Assembly (NCBI RefSeq): GCF_003854935.1
Contig: NZ_CP033970.1
Location: forward strand, 1,833,730 to 1,897,729
Reading direction: 5' to 3'
DNA from: Cupriavidus pauculus
GTDB taxonomy: Bacteria > Pseudomonadota > Gammaproteobacteria > Burkholderiales > Burkholderiaceae
DNA length: 64,000 bases
The notes under the pieces are model-generated. The model had not been told where the DNA came from. It did no database searches and worked only from the letters and a program-made list of their open reading frames with translations. Numbering within the stretch: position 1 is the first letter of the stretch; each line of letters opens with the position of its first letter. Positions 17,595 through 27,243 of the stretch are shown piece after piece. The position numbers and the translations under genes are program-made.

Positions 17595-19226
17595 ATGACT
17601 GTTGCCGCTGTTGCATGCATGACCCGGAAGTTCACGCCGGCCGCACTGCCCACGCCGGTCCGCCGGTCCCTCAATCAGGTGTTCGCCAGCGCCGGCACGG
17701 CATGGCTGCTCTGCAGCGCCACCGCCGCCCTGGCCCAGCCCCCGCAGGACCTGCTCTGGTTTGCCGAAGGCCGGCCCTCGCAGGCCGCGCAGGCCGCAAT
17801 CAAGGCGCTGAACGATTCGCCGGCCGACGGCCTCGATCCGCGTGACTACGACGCCGAGGGCCTGCAACGCACGCTTGGCGAGCTGGTCGGCGCCCCGGCC
17901 GCGTCACCCGAAGCCGCGCAGCGCTTCGACACCGCGCTGACCCGCGCGATGACGCGCTACCTGGCCGACCTCCATCGCGGCCGCGTGGATCCACGCAAGG
18001 TCCACGCGAATTTCTCGGCCAGCAACCTGCCACCGTTCGATCCCGAGGCCTACCTGCGCAACGCCATGACCGCCAACCGGCTGGCCGACGCGCTGCGCGA
18101 GGCCGCCCCGTCGTTCCCGCTCTACGGCACGCTGCGCACCGCGCTGGCCAGGTATCGCAAGCTGGCGGCCGAGCCGTACTGGAAGTCGCCACTGCCCGCA
18201 CCCGCCGGCGGCAAGCTGACGCCGGGCCAGCCCTACGCCGCCCTGCCCCAGCTTGCGCAACGGCTGGAAGCGCTGGGCGATCTGGCGCCCGGCACCGCCG
18301 TGCCGCAGCGCTACGAAGGCGCGCTCGTCGATGGCGTCAAGGCGTTCCAGAAGCGCCATGCGCTGGATACCGACGGCGTGATCGGCGCCGGCACGCTGGC
18401 GCAGCTCAATGTGTCGCCAGCCGCCCGCGTGGCGCAGATCGGCCTGACGATGGAGCGCCTGCGCTGGACGCCGCTGGCCGAGGGCCCGCGCATGATCGTG
18501 GTCAACGTGCCCGAATTCGTGCTGCGCGCCTACGACTATTCCGAAGGCAAGCTAGACATCAAGCTGGAGATGAAGGTCATCGTCGGCAAGGCGCTGGACA
18601 CCCGCACGCCGCTGTTCAAGGAGGACATGCGCTACATCGAGTTCAGTCCGTACTGGAACGTGCCGTCGTCGATCGCGCGCAAGGAGGTCATTCCGAAGGC
18701 GCAGCGCGACCCCGGCTATTTCTCGCGGCAGGGCTTCGAGTTCGTCTACGGCACGCAGGCCAACGCCACGCTGAGCCAGGCGAACATCGACGCGGTGCTG
18801 AACGGGCAGGCGCGCATCCGCCAGCGCCCCGGCCCGCTGAACGCGCTGGGCGACATCAAGTTCATCTTCCCGAACAACCAGGCCATCTACCTGCACCACA
18901 CGCCCACGCCGCAGTTGTTCAAGCGCGAGCGGCGCGACTTCAGCCACGGCTGCATCCGCGTGGAGGCGCCGGTGGCGCTGGCCCAGTTCGCGCTTCAGGG
19001 GATGCCCGAATGGACCGAGTCGCGCATCCGTGAGGCAATGACGGCTGGCAAATCGAAGACCGTCGCGCTACAGCAGCCCGTGCCCGTGGTGCTGGCGTAT
19101 GGCACCGCCGTCGCGCGCGCCGATGGGCGGGTATACTTCGTGCCTGACATTTACGGACAGGACAAGTTGCTGGACCAGGCGCTGCGGCAGCGCGCGGGCG
19201 CCAGGCCTGCCGTACGGCCCTCCTGA
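17595..19226 (+). CDS. L,D-transpeptidase, YcbB (LdtD) type
   Basis: A 543-residue periplasmic enzyme making 3-3 cross-links in peptidoglycan. It has an N-terminal signal (hydrophobic stretch ending near ALAQ at about residue 48), a scaffold domain, a peptidoglycan-binding domain near 240-275 (VKAFQKRHALDTDGVIGAGTL), and a YkuD catalytic domain near 300-475. The catalytic motif is HHTPTPQLF followed by FSHGCIRV, with Cys near 453. The start is uncertain, since an ATG at 17619 would shorten the signal peptide by eight residues. The DUF882 gene follows after 25 bases, the same order as ycbB-ycbK in E. coli. Confidence 0.92.
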   Translation: MTVAAVACMTRKFTPAALPTPVRRSLNQVFASAGTAWLLCSATAALAQPPQDLLWFAEGRPSQAAQAAIKALNDSPADGLDPRDYDAEGLQRTLGELVGAPAASPEAAQRFDTALTRAMTRYLADLHRGRVDPRKVHANFSASNLPPFDPEAYLRNAMTANRLADALREAAPSFPLYGTLRTALARYRKLAAEPYWKSPLPAPAGGKLTPGQPYAALPQLAQRLEALGDLAPGTAVPQRYEGALVDGVKAFQKRHALDTDGVIGAGTLAQLNVSPAARVAQIGLTMERLRWTPLAEGPRMIVVNVPEFVLRAYDYSEGKLDIKLEMKVIVGKALDTRTPLFKEDMRYIEFSPYWNVPSSIARKEVIPKAQRDPGYFSRQGFEFVYGTQANATLSQANIDAVLNGQARIRQRPGPLNALGDIKFIFPNNQAIYLHHTPTPQLFKRERRDFSHGCIRVEAPVALAQFALQGMPEWTESRIREAMTAGKSKTVALQQPVPVVLAYGTAVARADGRVYFVPDIYGQDKLLDQALRQRAGARPAVRPS

Positions 19227-19251
19227 ACGCCGCACCGTTGTAAAAGTTTCC

Positions 19252-19818
19252 ATGTCCGATTCCAGCACCTCCCAGCGTCGCCGTTTCTTTCACCGTGCCG
19301 GCGCCATCGCGCTAGGCGCGGGCCTGTCGACGCTGGCACCGCGTGCCGCGCTGGCAGCGCTGGGCCCCGATGCCCGCTCGCTTTCCTTCGAACACACCCA
19401 CACCGGCGAGCACCTGTCGCTGGTCTACGCGATGGGCGACCAGGTGCTGCCGCAGGCGCAGACGTCGCTCAATCACTTCCTGCGCGACCACTATTCGGGC
19501 ACGGTCGGCGAGATCGATCCGAAGCTGTTCGCCCTGCTGTTCAGCCTGCGCCGCGAGGTGGGCAGCAACGCGCCATTCCAGGTGATCTCCGGCTACCGCT
19601 GCCCGCTGACCAACGACCGCCTGCGCAAGACGCGCGGCGGCGGCGTGGCCCGGCGCAGCCTGCACATGGACGGCATGGCCATCGACATCCGGCTGCCCGG
19701 CGTGCCGCTGGCAGACCTGCGCGACGCCGCGCAGTCGCTGCAGGTGGGCGGCGTGGGCTTCTACCAGTCCGACAACTTCCTCCACGTCGACACCGGCCGC
19801 GTACGCCGCTGGGGCTAA
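19252..19818 (+). CDS. Tat-exported DUF882 (YcbK-like, M15 peptidase fold)
   Basis: A 188-residue periplasmic protein with a twin-arginine signal (SQRRRFFHRAGAIALG). The mature part has the peptidase M15A/DUF882 metal-site pattern: SGYRCPLTNDRLR, then RRSLHMDGMAIDIRL with the HxxxxAxD motif, and a final FLHVDTGRVRRWG. Such proteins probably trim peptidoglycan peptides. The ATG at 19252 was chosen because it puts the Tat motif near the N-terminus. It follows the L,D-transpeptidase gene and should act with it on the cell wall. Its stop overlaps that of the convergent MocR gene by four bases. Confidence 0.9.
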   Translation: MSDSSTSQRRRFFHRAGAIALGAGLSTLAPRAALAALGPDARSLSFEHTHTGEHLSLVYAMGDQVLPQAQTSLNHFLRDHYSGTVGEIDPKLFALLFSLRREVGSNAPFQVISGYRCPLTNDRLRKTRGGGVARRSLHMDGMAIDIRLPGVPLADLRDAAQSLQVGGVGFYQSDNFLHVDTGRVRRWG

Positions 19819-21206
19819 CGCCGCTCCAGCACCTTGAGCAGGGCCGCCTCGAAGCGCGGGTCCTGCAGCGCGCCGACGTTGTAGCGCGACCACGGCTGCG
19901 GCGAGTCCGCATCCACGCGGAACACGCGGCCGGGCGCGATCATCACCTTCTCCTGCAGCAGTTGCTCGGCCAGCGCCAGCGTGTCCGGCACGCCCGGTAG
20001 CGCGGCCCAGATGTACAGCGACTGCTCGGGCCGCACCAGCACCTCGGCGCCCAGCCGGTCGAACAGCGCCAGCGCACGGCTCGTGGCCTCGGCCAGCCGC
20101 GCGCGCAGCCGCGTGATGTAGCGCTGGTAGTGGCCCTCGCTCAGGATCACGTCGACGGTCCGCTCGCAATATTCCGAACTGCTCACGTGGATCAGCGCCT
20201 TCAGGTCGGCCAGATCGCTGGCCAGGTCTGCCCCGCAGGCGATAAAGCCGACCCGCAGCGCCGCCGAGCATGACTTCGAAAAACTGCCGATATAGAGCGT
20301 CCGGTCGAGCTGGTCCAGCGCGGACAGCCGCGGCAGCGTGGCCGGCTTGAAATCGGCCAGCGGGTCGTTTTCCACCACCTGGATGTTGTATTTCTGGGCC
20401 AGTTGCAGCACCCGGAATGCCTTGGCCGCCGACAGGTCCGAGCCCGTCGGGTTGTGACCCACCGACTGCGTGAAGAACAGCCGCGGCCGTTCGCGGATCA
20501 GGATCTGCTCGAATGCCTCCAGGTCCGGCCCATCGGCCAGCCGCGGCACACCGACGATTCGCACGCCCGCCAGCTTGAGCTTGCCGAACAGCGGGTAGTA
20601 GCCCGGATCATCCACCAGCGCGGTCTCGCCCGGCTGCAGGAAGTAGCGGATGACCAGGTCCAGCGCGTCGTTGGCGCCGTGCGTCAGCACGATCTGCCGG
20701 GCTTCGGCGCCGATGCCCAGGTCGCCCAGCTTGCGCACCAGATGGTCGCGCAGCGGCGCGTAGCCGAACCGGTTGCCATAGCGGAACAGCGCCCCCAGCC
20801 CGGTGCGCACGACCTTGTGGTGGTACTTGTCCAGCCGCGCCTCGGACAGCCATTCGACGGGCGGAAAGCCGTCGCCCACCGCCAGCACGTCGGGCCGGCT
20901 CTTGAGCTGCTCGCGCATCAGCCAGACGATGTCCATCGCCCGGTTCAGCGAGCCGGCATCCTCGTCCGGCTTCGGCCGGGCCGGCTGGGACGTCACGAAG
21001 TAGCCCGCGCCGCGCCGGGGCTCCACCAGCCCCCGCCCCACCAGGATTTCGAACGCGGCGACGATCGTGTTTTTGCTATGGCCCTGCAACTGGGCCAGCT
21101 CGCGCAGGGACGGCAGTTTCTCGCCGCTGCGGTAGGCACCGTCCAGGATCTGGCGCTCCAGCATATCGGCCAGCGAGACGGAAATCGGCGTGGATTTTGG
21201 GCTCAT
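19815..21206 (-). CDS. MocR/PdxR-type regulator (GntR HTH fused to aminotransferase fold)
   Basis: A 463-residue chimeric regulator. Residues about 5-75 form a GntR winged helix (LADMLERQILDGAYRSGEKL, SLRELAQLQGHSKNTIVAAF). Residues 110-460 form a type-I aminotransferase domain with the PLP lysine in YIGSFSKSCSAALRVGF and the NPTG motif in SVGHNPTGSD. Such proteins sense PLP or amino compounds and usually do not transaminate. The ATG at 21206 was preferred over 21221 and 21260. The gene is divergent from the HMG-CoA reductase operon and separated by an inverted repeat, so it is the likely regulator of that operon. Confidence 0.92.
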   Translation of the reverse strand: MSPKSTPISVSLADMLERQILDGAYRSGEKLPSLRELAQLQGHSKNTIVAAFEILVGRGLVEPRRGAGYFVTSQPARPKPDEDAGSLNRAMDIVWLMREQLKSRPDVLAVGDGFPPVEWLSEARLDKYHHKVVRTGLGALFRYGNRFGYAPLRDHLVRKLGDLGIGAEARQIVLTHGANDALDLVIRYFLQPGETALVDDPGYYPLFGKLKLAGVRIVGVPRLADGPDLEAFEQILIRERPRLFFTQSVGHNPTGSDLSAAKAFRVLQLAQKYNIQVVENDPLADFKPATLPRLSALDQLDRTLYIGSFSKSCSAALRVGFIACGADLASDLADLKALIHVSSSEYCERTVDVILSEGHYQRYITRLRARLAEATSRALALFDRLGAEVLVRPEQSLYIWAALPGVPDTLALAEQLLQEKVMIAPGRVFRVDADSPQPWSRYNVGALQDPRFEAALLKVLERR

Positions 21207-21261
21207 AGGGGTACAGACCATCACAAAGGGAGGACGAGGTGGGCGCGACTGTCCCGCCAAA

Positions 21262-21285
21262 CTGTACCTTTCGATACTGGTACAG
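21262..21285. promoter_or_regulatory. Probable MocR operator
   Basis: Arms CTGTACC and GGTACAG, separated by ten bases, form a perfect inverted repeat in the gap between the divergent MocR gene and the HMG-CoA reductase gene. A further CTGTCTCC-type half follows near 21296. MocR regulators commonly bind such repeats; the match to this protein is inferred from position. Confidence 0.6.
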
Positions 21286-21328
21286 CGTCCCTAAACTGTC
21301 TCCATCTTATACACATATGGAGACCTCG

Positions 21329-22615
<1,287 letters not shown>

Positions 22616-22693
22616 TCAGCAGTTCATCCTTGAAGAAAGAGCTGGCCAGGCGTGCAAGGGCATGCCCAGGCCAGCCGATATCGGAGACAAATC

Positions 22694-23173
22694 ATGCATC
22701 CACACGAGAATGCATCGGAACGCCGCCTGGTGGAGGTCTGGGGCGACACGGCCGATACGACGCACCTGGCGTGGTCCATCGCCATCGGCGCCGCGGTCAG
22801 CCTGACCTGCTACTGGGCCGCGAGCCGGCTGCTGGCCGCCGTGGTGGATTCGCCCGAGCTGGCGCGCGCCTACGCCATGCTGGCCGGCCTGTTCGGCTGC
22901 CTGGTAGCCGGCCTGATCTGCGCCATGCTGTTCAAGCCCAAACGCATCGTCGTGGAAAACGAGACCGGCCAGACTGCGGCCCGCCTGGACGCGCTGCGCA
23001 AGCTGGCCGAAGACGCCGGCGGCATCGGCCCGATCCACGCGCTGCCGCCCGTGGTAGTGGCCGAACTGCGCGAGCTGCAACTGCTGGAACTGTTTCATTC
23101 GCCAGAACATCCCGGTGCCGCACCGGCCAGCGCCCCCGTGGCGCAGGCACTGGCGCAGCGGCAAGCGGTTTGA
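22694..23173 (+). CDS. Small two-helix membrane protein, possible TctB-like subunit
   Basis: A 159-residue protein that I do not place in a named family. It has two hydrophobic segments (about residues 24-46 and 57-79, the latter LAGLFGCLVAGLICAMLF), then a basic KPKR stop and an Ala/Leu-rich C-terminal helix. The ATG at 22694 follows CGGAG. It lies directly upstream of a TctA-like permease gene, the position where the small TctB subunit is usually encoded, but it has two rather than four helices. A permease partner role is inferred from this position only. Confidence 0.7.
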   Translation: MHPHENASERRLVEVWGDTADTTHLAWSIAIGAAVSLTCYWAASRLLAAVVDSPELARAYAMLAGLFGCLVAGLICAMLFKPKRIVVENETGQTAARLDALRKLAEDAGGIGPIHALPPVVVAELRELQLLELFHSPEHPGAAPASAPVAQALAQRQAV

Positions 23174-23192
23174 AGTCCCGGGGAGACCATTC

Positions 23193-24581
23193 ATGATCGA
23201 ATCCACACTGTTCTCGCATATTCTCGTCGCCGCCGGCATGGGGCTGGCCGGCGCCATCGTCTTTGCCGCCATCGGACTGATTTCCGGCACCGATGAAACC
23301 ACCACGCTGGCGCCGCTGACGCTGCTGGTGGTACTGCTGGGCGTGCCGCCCGAGGGCGTGTTCACGTTCTTCCTGGCCGGCGCCGTGGCCAAGCACATGA
23401 CCCACGCCATTCCCACCGCGCTGCTGGGCATTCCCGGCGACACCATGGCCACGCCGTTGCTGCAGGACGCCAACCACCTGCGCAACCTGGGCGTGCCGCA
23501 TATCGCGCTGCGCAAGATGATCTCGGGCGCCATCATCGCGGCCTTCGTGGCCGTGCCGCTGGCCGTGCTGTTCGCGGTGCTGCTGGCACCGTTCGGGCCG
23601 ACCATCACCAAGGCGGCGCCGTGGATCTTCGTGGCGGCGGCCGTGATCATCGCCTACAGCTCGGCGGGCCGCTGGGCGTCGGTGGCCGCGCTGCTGCCGT
23701 TCGTGGTGGTGATCGTCGCGCTGCAGACGCTGACGGCCAAGTTCGGCGTCAAGCTCAGCATCAGCTACTTCCTGGGCATCGCCATCGGGCCGCTGATCGC
23801 AGACCTGTTCTCGTCGATCTCGCCCGTGGAACGCCCGCGCATGCGGCGCGACAAGGTGCGCACGTTCTCGCTGGCGCCCGACGTCAAGGGCTGGGCGGGC
23901 TATTTCCCGAACCCGCTGCGCGTGCTGGACCGCAGCCAGGTCAAGTGGACGCTCGGCACCGCCGTCATCTCCAGCGCCACGTTCGTGTTCAGCCCCGTGG
24001 CGATGACCGTGGTGCTGGGCGAACTGGTCGGCTCGCGCGTGCGCCACGCCTACCATCGGCTGACCACGGTGCTGAGCGCCCGCAACGGCGTGACCGAGGC
24101 CACCTACATCGCCGAGGCGCTGATCCCGCTGATCGCCTTCGGCCTGCCGCTGAGCCCGGTGGCCGCCGGCCCGGCCGCGCCGCTGTTCAACGCACCGCCG
24201 GTCTACACGGTCGACGCCGGCGGCGGCCAGACCCACAACCTCCACAACCTGCTGAACCACTGGGAGTTCCTGGGCTACGGCATGCTCGCCGTGGTGCTCG
24301 CGGCGCTGGTGTCCTACCCGTTCGCGATGAACCACGCGCGCCGCGCGGCCCTGTTCGTGGCCCGCAAGATCTCCCACGAGGCGATCATCGCCACGTTCGT
24401 CGGCCTGATCCTCGTGATCAGCGTCTGGGAAGGCAACTTCCTGGGCCTGCTGGTGATCCTGACAATGGGCCTGCTCGGCGGCCTGCTGTCGCGCACCATC
24501 GGCTTTAACACCGGCGTGCAGTTCATGGGCTACTACACGGCCGTGCTGACGGTGCCGGCGGTACTGAAGCTGGTGGGGTAA
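23193..24581 (+). CDS. TctA-like permease of the tripartite tricarboxylate transporter family
   Basis: A 462-residue integral membrane protein with about 11-12 hydrophobic helices and TctA-family features: the early GAIVFAAIGLISGTDETTTL and later AIPTALLGIPGDTMATPLL, plus the second-half repeat YIAEALIPLIAFGLPLSP. The ATG at 23193 follows GGGGAGA; the longer frame back to 23115 overlaps the upstream gene. Its operon with degradative HMG-CoA reductase suggests uptake of mevalonate, HMG or a related acid. No receptor (TctC) gene is in this operon, though three orphan TctC genes occur elsewhere in the window. Confidence 0.87.
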   Translation: MIESTLFSHILVAAGMGLAGAIVFAAIGLISGTDETTTLAPLTLLVVLLGVPPEGVFTFFLAGAVAKHMTHAIPTALLGIPGDTMATPLLQDANHLRNLGVPHIALRKMISGAIIAAFVAVPLAVLFAVLLAPFGPTITKAAPWIFVAAAVIIAYSSAGRWASVAALLPFVVVIVALQTLTAKFGVKLSISYFLGIAIGPLIADLFSSISPVERPRMRRDKVRTFSLAPDVKGWAGYFPNPLRVLDRSQVKWTLGTAVISSATFVFSPVAMTVVLGELVGSRVRHAYHRLTTVLSARNGVTEATYIAEALIPLIAFGLPLSPVAAGPAAPLFNAPPVYTVDAGGGQTHNLHNLLNHWEFLGYGMLAVVLAALVSYPFAMNHARRAALFVARKISHEAIIATFVGLILVISVWEGNFLGLLVILTMGLLGGLLSRTIGFNTGVQFMGYYTAVLTVPAVLKLVG

Positions 24582-24599
24582 GGCCGCGTTGCCCCGCGG

Positions 24600-25016
24600 C
24601 TAGTGTTCGCGCGGGGCGGGCTGGGTCCAGTCTTCGATCTGGATGCCCGGATACGACGCGAAATCGCTCACATTGTTGGTGACCACGACTGCGCCGACGG
24701 ACCGGGCGTGCGCGGCAATCAGCTTGTCGAGCGCGTCGGACTTTCGATGGCGCGTGGCCTTGCGGATGGCGCCATAGGCATGGGCGGCGGCAGGCGTCAG
24801 CGGCAGCACCGGCACGCGTGCGACGAGCGCGTCCAGTGCGTGCCGGGCATGCTCGGGGGCGCTGGAAACCGATACACCGTATTCGAGTTCCGCAAGCGTA
24901 ATCACCGACAGCACGACCTCACCCTCAAAACATTCCGCCAGCCGCGCCGCAACCTGCGGCGGCTGCCGCTTCATCAGGTAGATGCAGATATTGGTATCCA
25001 GCATGTAGGTCGGCAT
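24600..25016 (-). CDS. vapC: VapC-type PIN-domain ribonuclease toxin
   Basis: A 138-residue PIN-domain toxin, probably a site-specific ribonuclease held inactive by its antitoxin. The acidic metal site is visible: D7 in YMLDTNICIYL, E43 in TLAELEYG, D94/D97 in RKSDALDKLIAAHA and D118 in NNVSDF. Its ATG overlaps the antitoxin stop as TGATG, which shows tight co-translation. The order antitoxin-toxin is standard. Confidence 0.93.
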   Translation of the reverse strand: MPTYMLDTNICIYLMKRQPPQVAARLAECFEGEVVLSVITLAELEYGVSVSSAPEHARHALDALVARVPVLPLTPAAAHAYGAIRKATRHRKSDALDKLIAAHARSVGAVVVTNNVSDFASYPGIQIEDWTQPAPREH

Positions 25017-25252
25017 CAGAGCGCATCCCTTTCCGACTGGGACTGCTCCTCACGGCCCTCGGCCATGAAGTCGGCCGGAAAACTGGCGAAGACATCCAGC
25101 AGTCCGGTGAGACGCCTGCGGGCCGGGCGGATGCGCAATTCATCGCCCACCCGCTCGATCTCGAATGGAATATCGGTATCCGGATAGGCAAGATCGGCGG
25201 GAATCCGAATGGCCTGCGAATTGCCGTTTCGGAAGAGTTTCGTGCGGTGCAT
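25016..25252 (-). CDS. vapB: VapB-type antitoxin (AbrB/MazE fold)
   Basis: A 78-residue antitoxin. The N-terminal swapped-hairpin DNA-binding domain is typical (KLFRNGNSQAIRIPADLAYP), and the acidic C-terminal tail should block the toxin. The ATG at 25252 follows AGAGG with good spacing; an earlier in-frame start would place the operator within the coding sequence. A perfect inverted repeat lies 45 bases upstream and is the expected autoregulatory site. Confidence 0.9.
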   Translation of the reverse strand: MHRTKLFRNGNSQAIRIPADLAYPDTDIPFEIERVGDELRIRPARRRLTGLLDVFASFPADFMAEGREEQSQSERDAL

Positions 25253-25296
25253 GGCGGCCTCTGAACAGATAACGAAACCAGTATACGCCGCCGACG

Positions 25297-25325
25297 CCAG
25301 ATGTACATACCGTGTGTACATCTGG
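25297..25325. promoter_or_regulatory. VapBC autoregulatory operator
   Basis: Arms CCAGATGTACA and TGTACATCTGG (11 bp, perfect) are separated by seven bases. The repeat lies 45-73 bases upstream of the antitoxin ATG. AbrB-fold antitoxins bind such palindromes as the VapB/VapC complex, so autorepression is likely. Confidence 0.75.
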
Positions 25326-25374
25326 CTCACATGCATTCTTGGCGTCACATTTCCGAACCATGCCTGGGAATTCG

Positions 25375-26316
25375 TCAGCTTCTCGACTCCCGCCGCACCG
25401 CCTGCGGCGGCATGCCGAAGCCGCGCAGGAAGGCTTCGCGCATGTGGCGGCGGTCGCGGAAGCCGGTTTCGCGGGCCACTACGTCCAGCGGGTGGCGGCT
25501 TTGTTCGATCATCAGGCGGGCGGCTTCCAGGCGCAGGCTTTCGATGGCCTTGGCTGGTGACTGGCCGGTCTCGGCCGTGAATACGCGGCTGAACTGGCGG
25601 GGGCTCAGGTGGACGGCGGTGGCCAGGTCTTCTACGGTCAGCGCGCGGTGCAGGTTCTTGCGCGCGTAGTCGAGCGCGCTCTGGATGCGGTCGGACTTCG
25701 GCGCCAGGTCCAGCAGTTCGGAATGCTGCGACTGCCCGCCCGCGCGGCGCTGGTACATCACCAACTTGTGGGCCACGGACCGCGCGGCGTCAGCGCCGAG
25801 GTCCTTTTCCACCATCGCCAGCGCCAGGTCAAAGCCGGCCGTCATGCCCGCCGACGTCCAGATCGGTCCGTCGACGATATGGATGCGGTCGTCCTCCACG
25901 CGGATCTCCGGATGGGCGCGCTGCATCTCGCGCGAGAAGAACCAGTGGGTGGTGGCGCGGCGGCCGTCGAGCAGCCCGGCTTCCGCCAGCACGAACGCGC
26001 CCGTGCAGATCGACGCCACGCGCCGCGCCCGGGGCGCCGCCTTGCGCATGAAATCGAGTACCGGGGCCGGCGCGGGGGCGGCAATCGGATCACCCACGCC
26101 CGCGACGATCCAGGTGTCCACGGTCACGCGCGCCGTTGCCGGCCGCGCCTCGACCATCACACCGAGCGACGACCGCACCGGGCCGCCCGGCACCGCGTAG
26201 ACGTCGATCCGGTAGAACGGCTCGCCCGCCACGAGGTTCGCGTACTCGAAAACCGCCTGGGCGCCCAGCGTCATCATCTGGAAGCCGTCCGTCAACAAAA
26301 ACCCCACCCGGTGCAT
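25375..26316 (-). CDS. GlxA-family AraC regulator (DJ-1/PfpI domain plus HTH)
   Basis: A 313-residue regulator. The N-terminal class-I glutamine-amidotransferase-like (DJ-1/PfpI) domain covers about 1-175, with the nucleophile-elbow-like SICTGAFVLAEAG. The C-terminal AraC double HTH covers about 205-310 (LTVEDLATAVHLSPRQFSRV, RLEAARLMIEQS). The frame remains open far upstream to 28737, but that part is antisense to other genes; the ATG at 26316 gives the normal GlxA start HRVGFLLTDGFQMMTLG. It is divergent from the SDR gene and may control it. Confidence 0.92.
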   Translation of the reverse strand: MHRVGFLLTDGFQMMTLGAQAVFEYANLVAGEPFYRIDVYAVPGGPVRSSLGVMVEARPATARVTVDTWIVAGVGDPIAAPAPAPVLDFMRKAAPRARRVASICTGAFVLAEAGLLDGRRATTHWFFSREMQRAHPEIRVEDDRIHIVDGPIWTSAGMTAGFDLALAMVEKDLGADAARSVAHKLVMYQRRAGGQSQHSELLDLAPKSDRIQSALDYARKNLHRALTVEDLATAVHLSPRQFSRVFTAETGQSPAKAIESLRLEAARLMIEQSRHPLDVVARETGFRDRRHMREAFLRGFGMPPQAVRRESRS

Positions 26317-26442
26317 TCCCGCCCCTCGCCATGTCCGATGTCCTGAAAACGGACTATATACGTCATTTCGGCCAGGGCCAACCTTCCCTACCATGCTTCC
26401 CATGGATGCCGCGCATCCCCTACCACCCGAATGGAGAAGCTC

Positions 26443-27243
26443 ATGTCCCCGCACCCCTACCTTGGCACCGCCCTCGTCACCGGCGCATCGTCCGGCATCG
26501 GCGCGATCTACGCAGACCGGCTGGCCCGGCGCGGCCACGACCTCGTGCTGGTCGCCCGCAGCCGCGACAAGCTCGACGCGCTGGCGCGGCGCATCACCGA
26601 CGAAACCGGCCGCGCGGTCGAGGTGTTTCCGGCCGACCTGGGCGACCGCGCGTCGCTGGCCACCGTCGAAGACAAGCTGCGCACCGATGCCAGCATCACG
26701 CTGCTGGTCAACAACGCCGGCATCGGCACCCATACGCCGCTGCTGGACAGCGACGTCGACCAGATGACCAGGATGATCGAGCTGAACGTGACCGCGCTGA
26801 CGCGGCTCAGCTACGCCGCAGTGCCCGGCTTCGTGGCGCGCGGCCAGGGCACCATCGTCAACATCTCGTCGATCGTGTCCATCGCGCCGGAGATCCTGAA
26901 CGGCGTCTACGGCGGCAGCAAGGCGTTCGTTACCGCGTTCAGCCAGTCGCTGCACCACGAGCTGGCGGCCAAGGGCGTGCGCGTGCAGGCCGTGCTGCCC
27001 GGCGCCACGGCCACCGATTTCTGGGAAACGGGCGGCCTGCCGGTCGAGCACCTGGACCAGGCCATCGTCATGCCGGCGGCGGACCTTGTCGACGCCGCGC
27101 TGGTCGGCCTGGACCGCGGCGAGCTGATCACGATCCCGTCGCTCCACGCGGTGGAGCACTGGCAAGCCTACGAAGCCGCGCGCGGGGCGATGGCCGCGGT
27201 GCTGTCGCAGAACACGCCAGCGGCGCGCTACGCCAGGGACTGA
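26443..27243 (+). CDS. Short-chain dehydrogenase/reductase
   Basis: A 266-residue classical SDR. Cofactor binding is shown by TGASSGIG (residues 13-20) and NNAG, and catalysis by Ser in NISSIVS and Tyr-x-x-x-Lys in VYGGSKAFV. The basic residues after the second strand (VARSRDKL) favour NADP(H). The ATG at 26443 has GGAG six bases upstream, so it is preferred to 26431. It lies divergent from the GlxA-type regulator and overlaps the convergent argininosuccinate-lyase-like gene by 16 bases. The substrate is unknown. Confidence 0.9.
   Translation: MSPHPYLGTALVTGASSGIGAIYADRLARRGHDLVLVARSRDKLDALARRITDETGRAVEVFPADLGDRASLATVEDKLRTDASITLLVNNAGIGTHTPLLDSDVDQMTRMIELNVTALTRLSYAAVPGFVARGQGTIVNISSIVSIAPEILNGVYGGSKAFVTAFSQSLHHELAAKGVRVQAVLPGATATDFWETGGLPVEHLDQAIVMPAADLVDAALVGLDRGELITIPSLHAVEHWQAYEAARGAMAAVLSQNTPAARYARD

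Noticed and set aside
17595-19226. Penicillin-binding or other D,D-type enzyme
   Set aside because: The SHGCIRV catalytic motif and PG-binding domain identify a YkuD L,D-transpeptidase.
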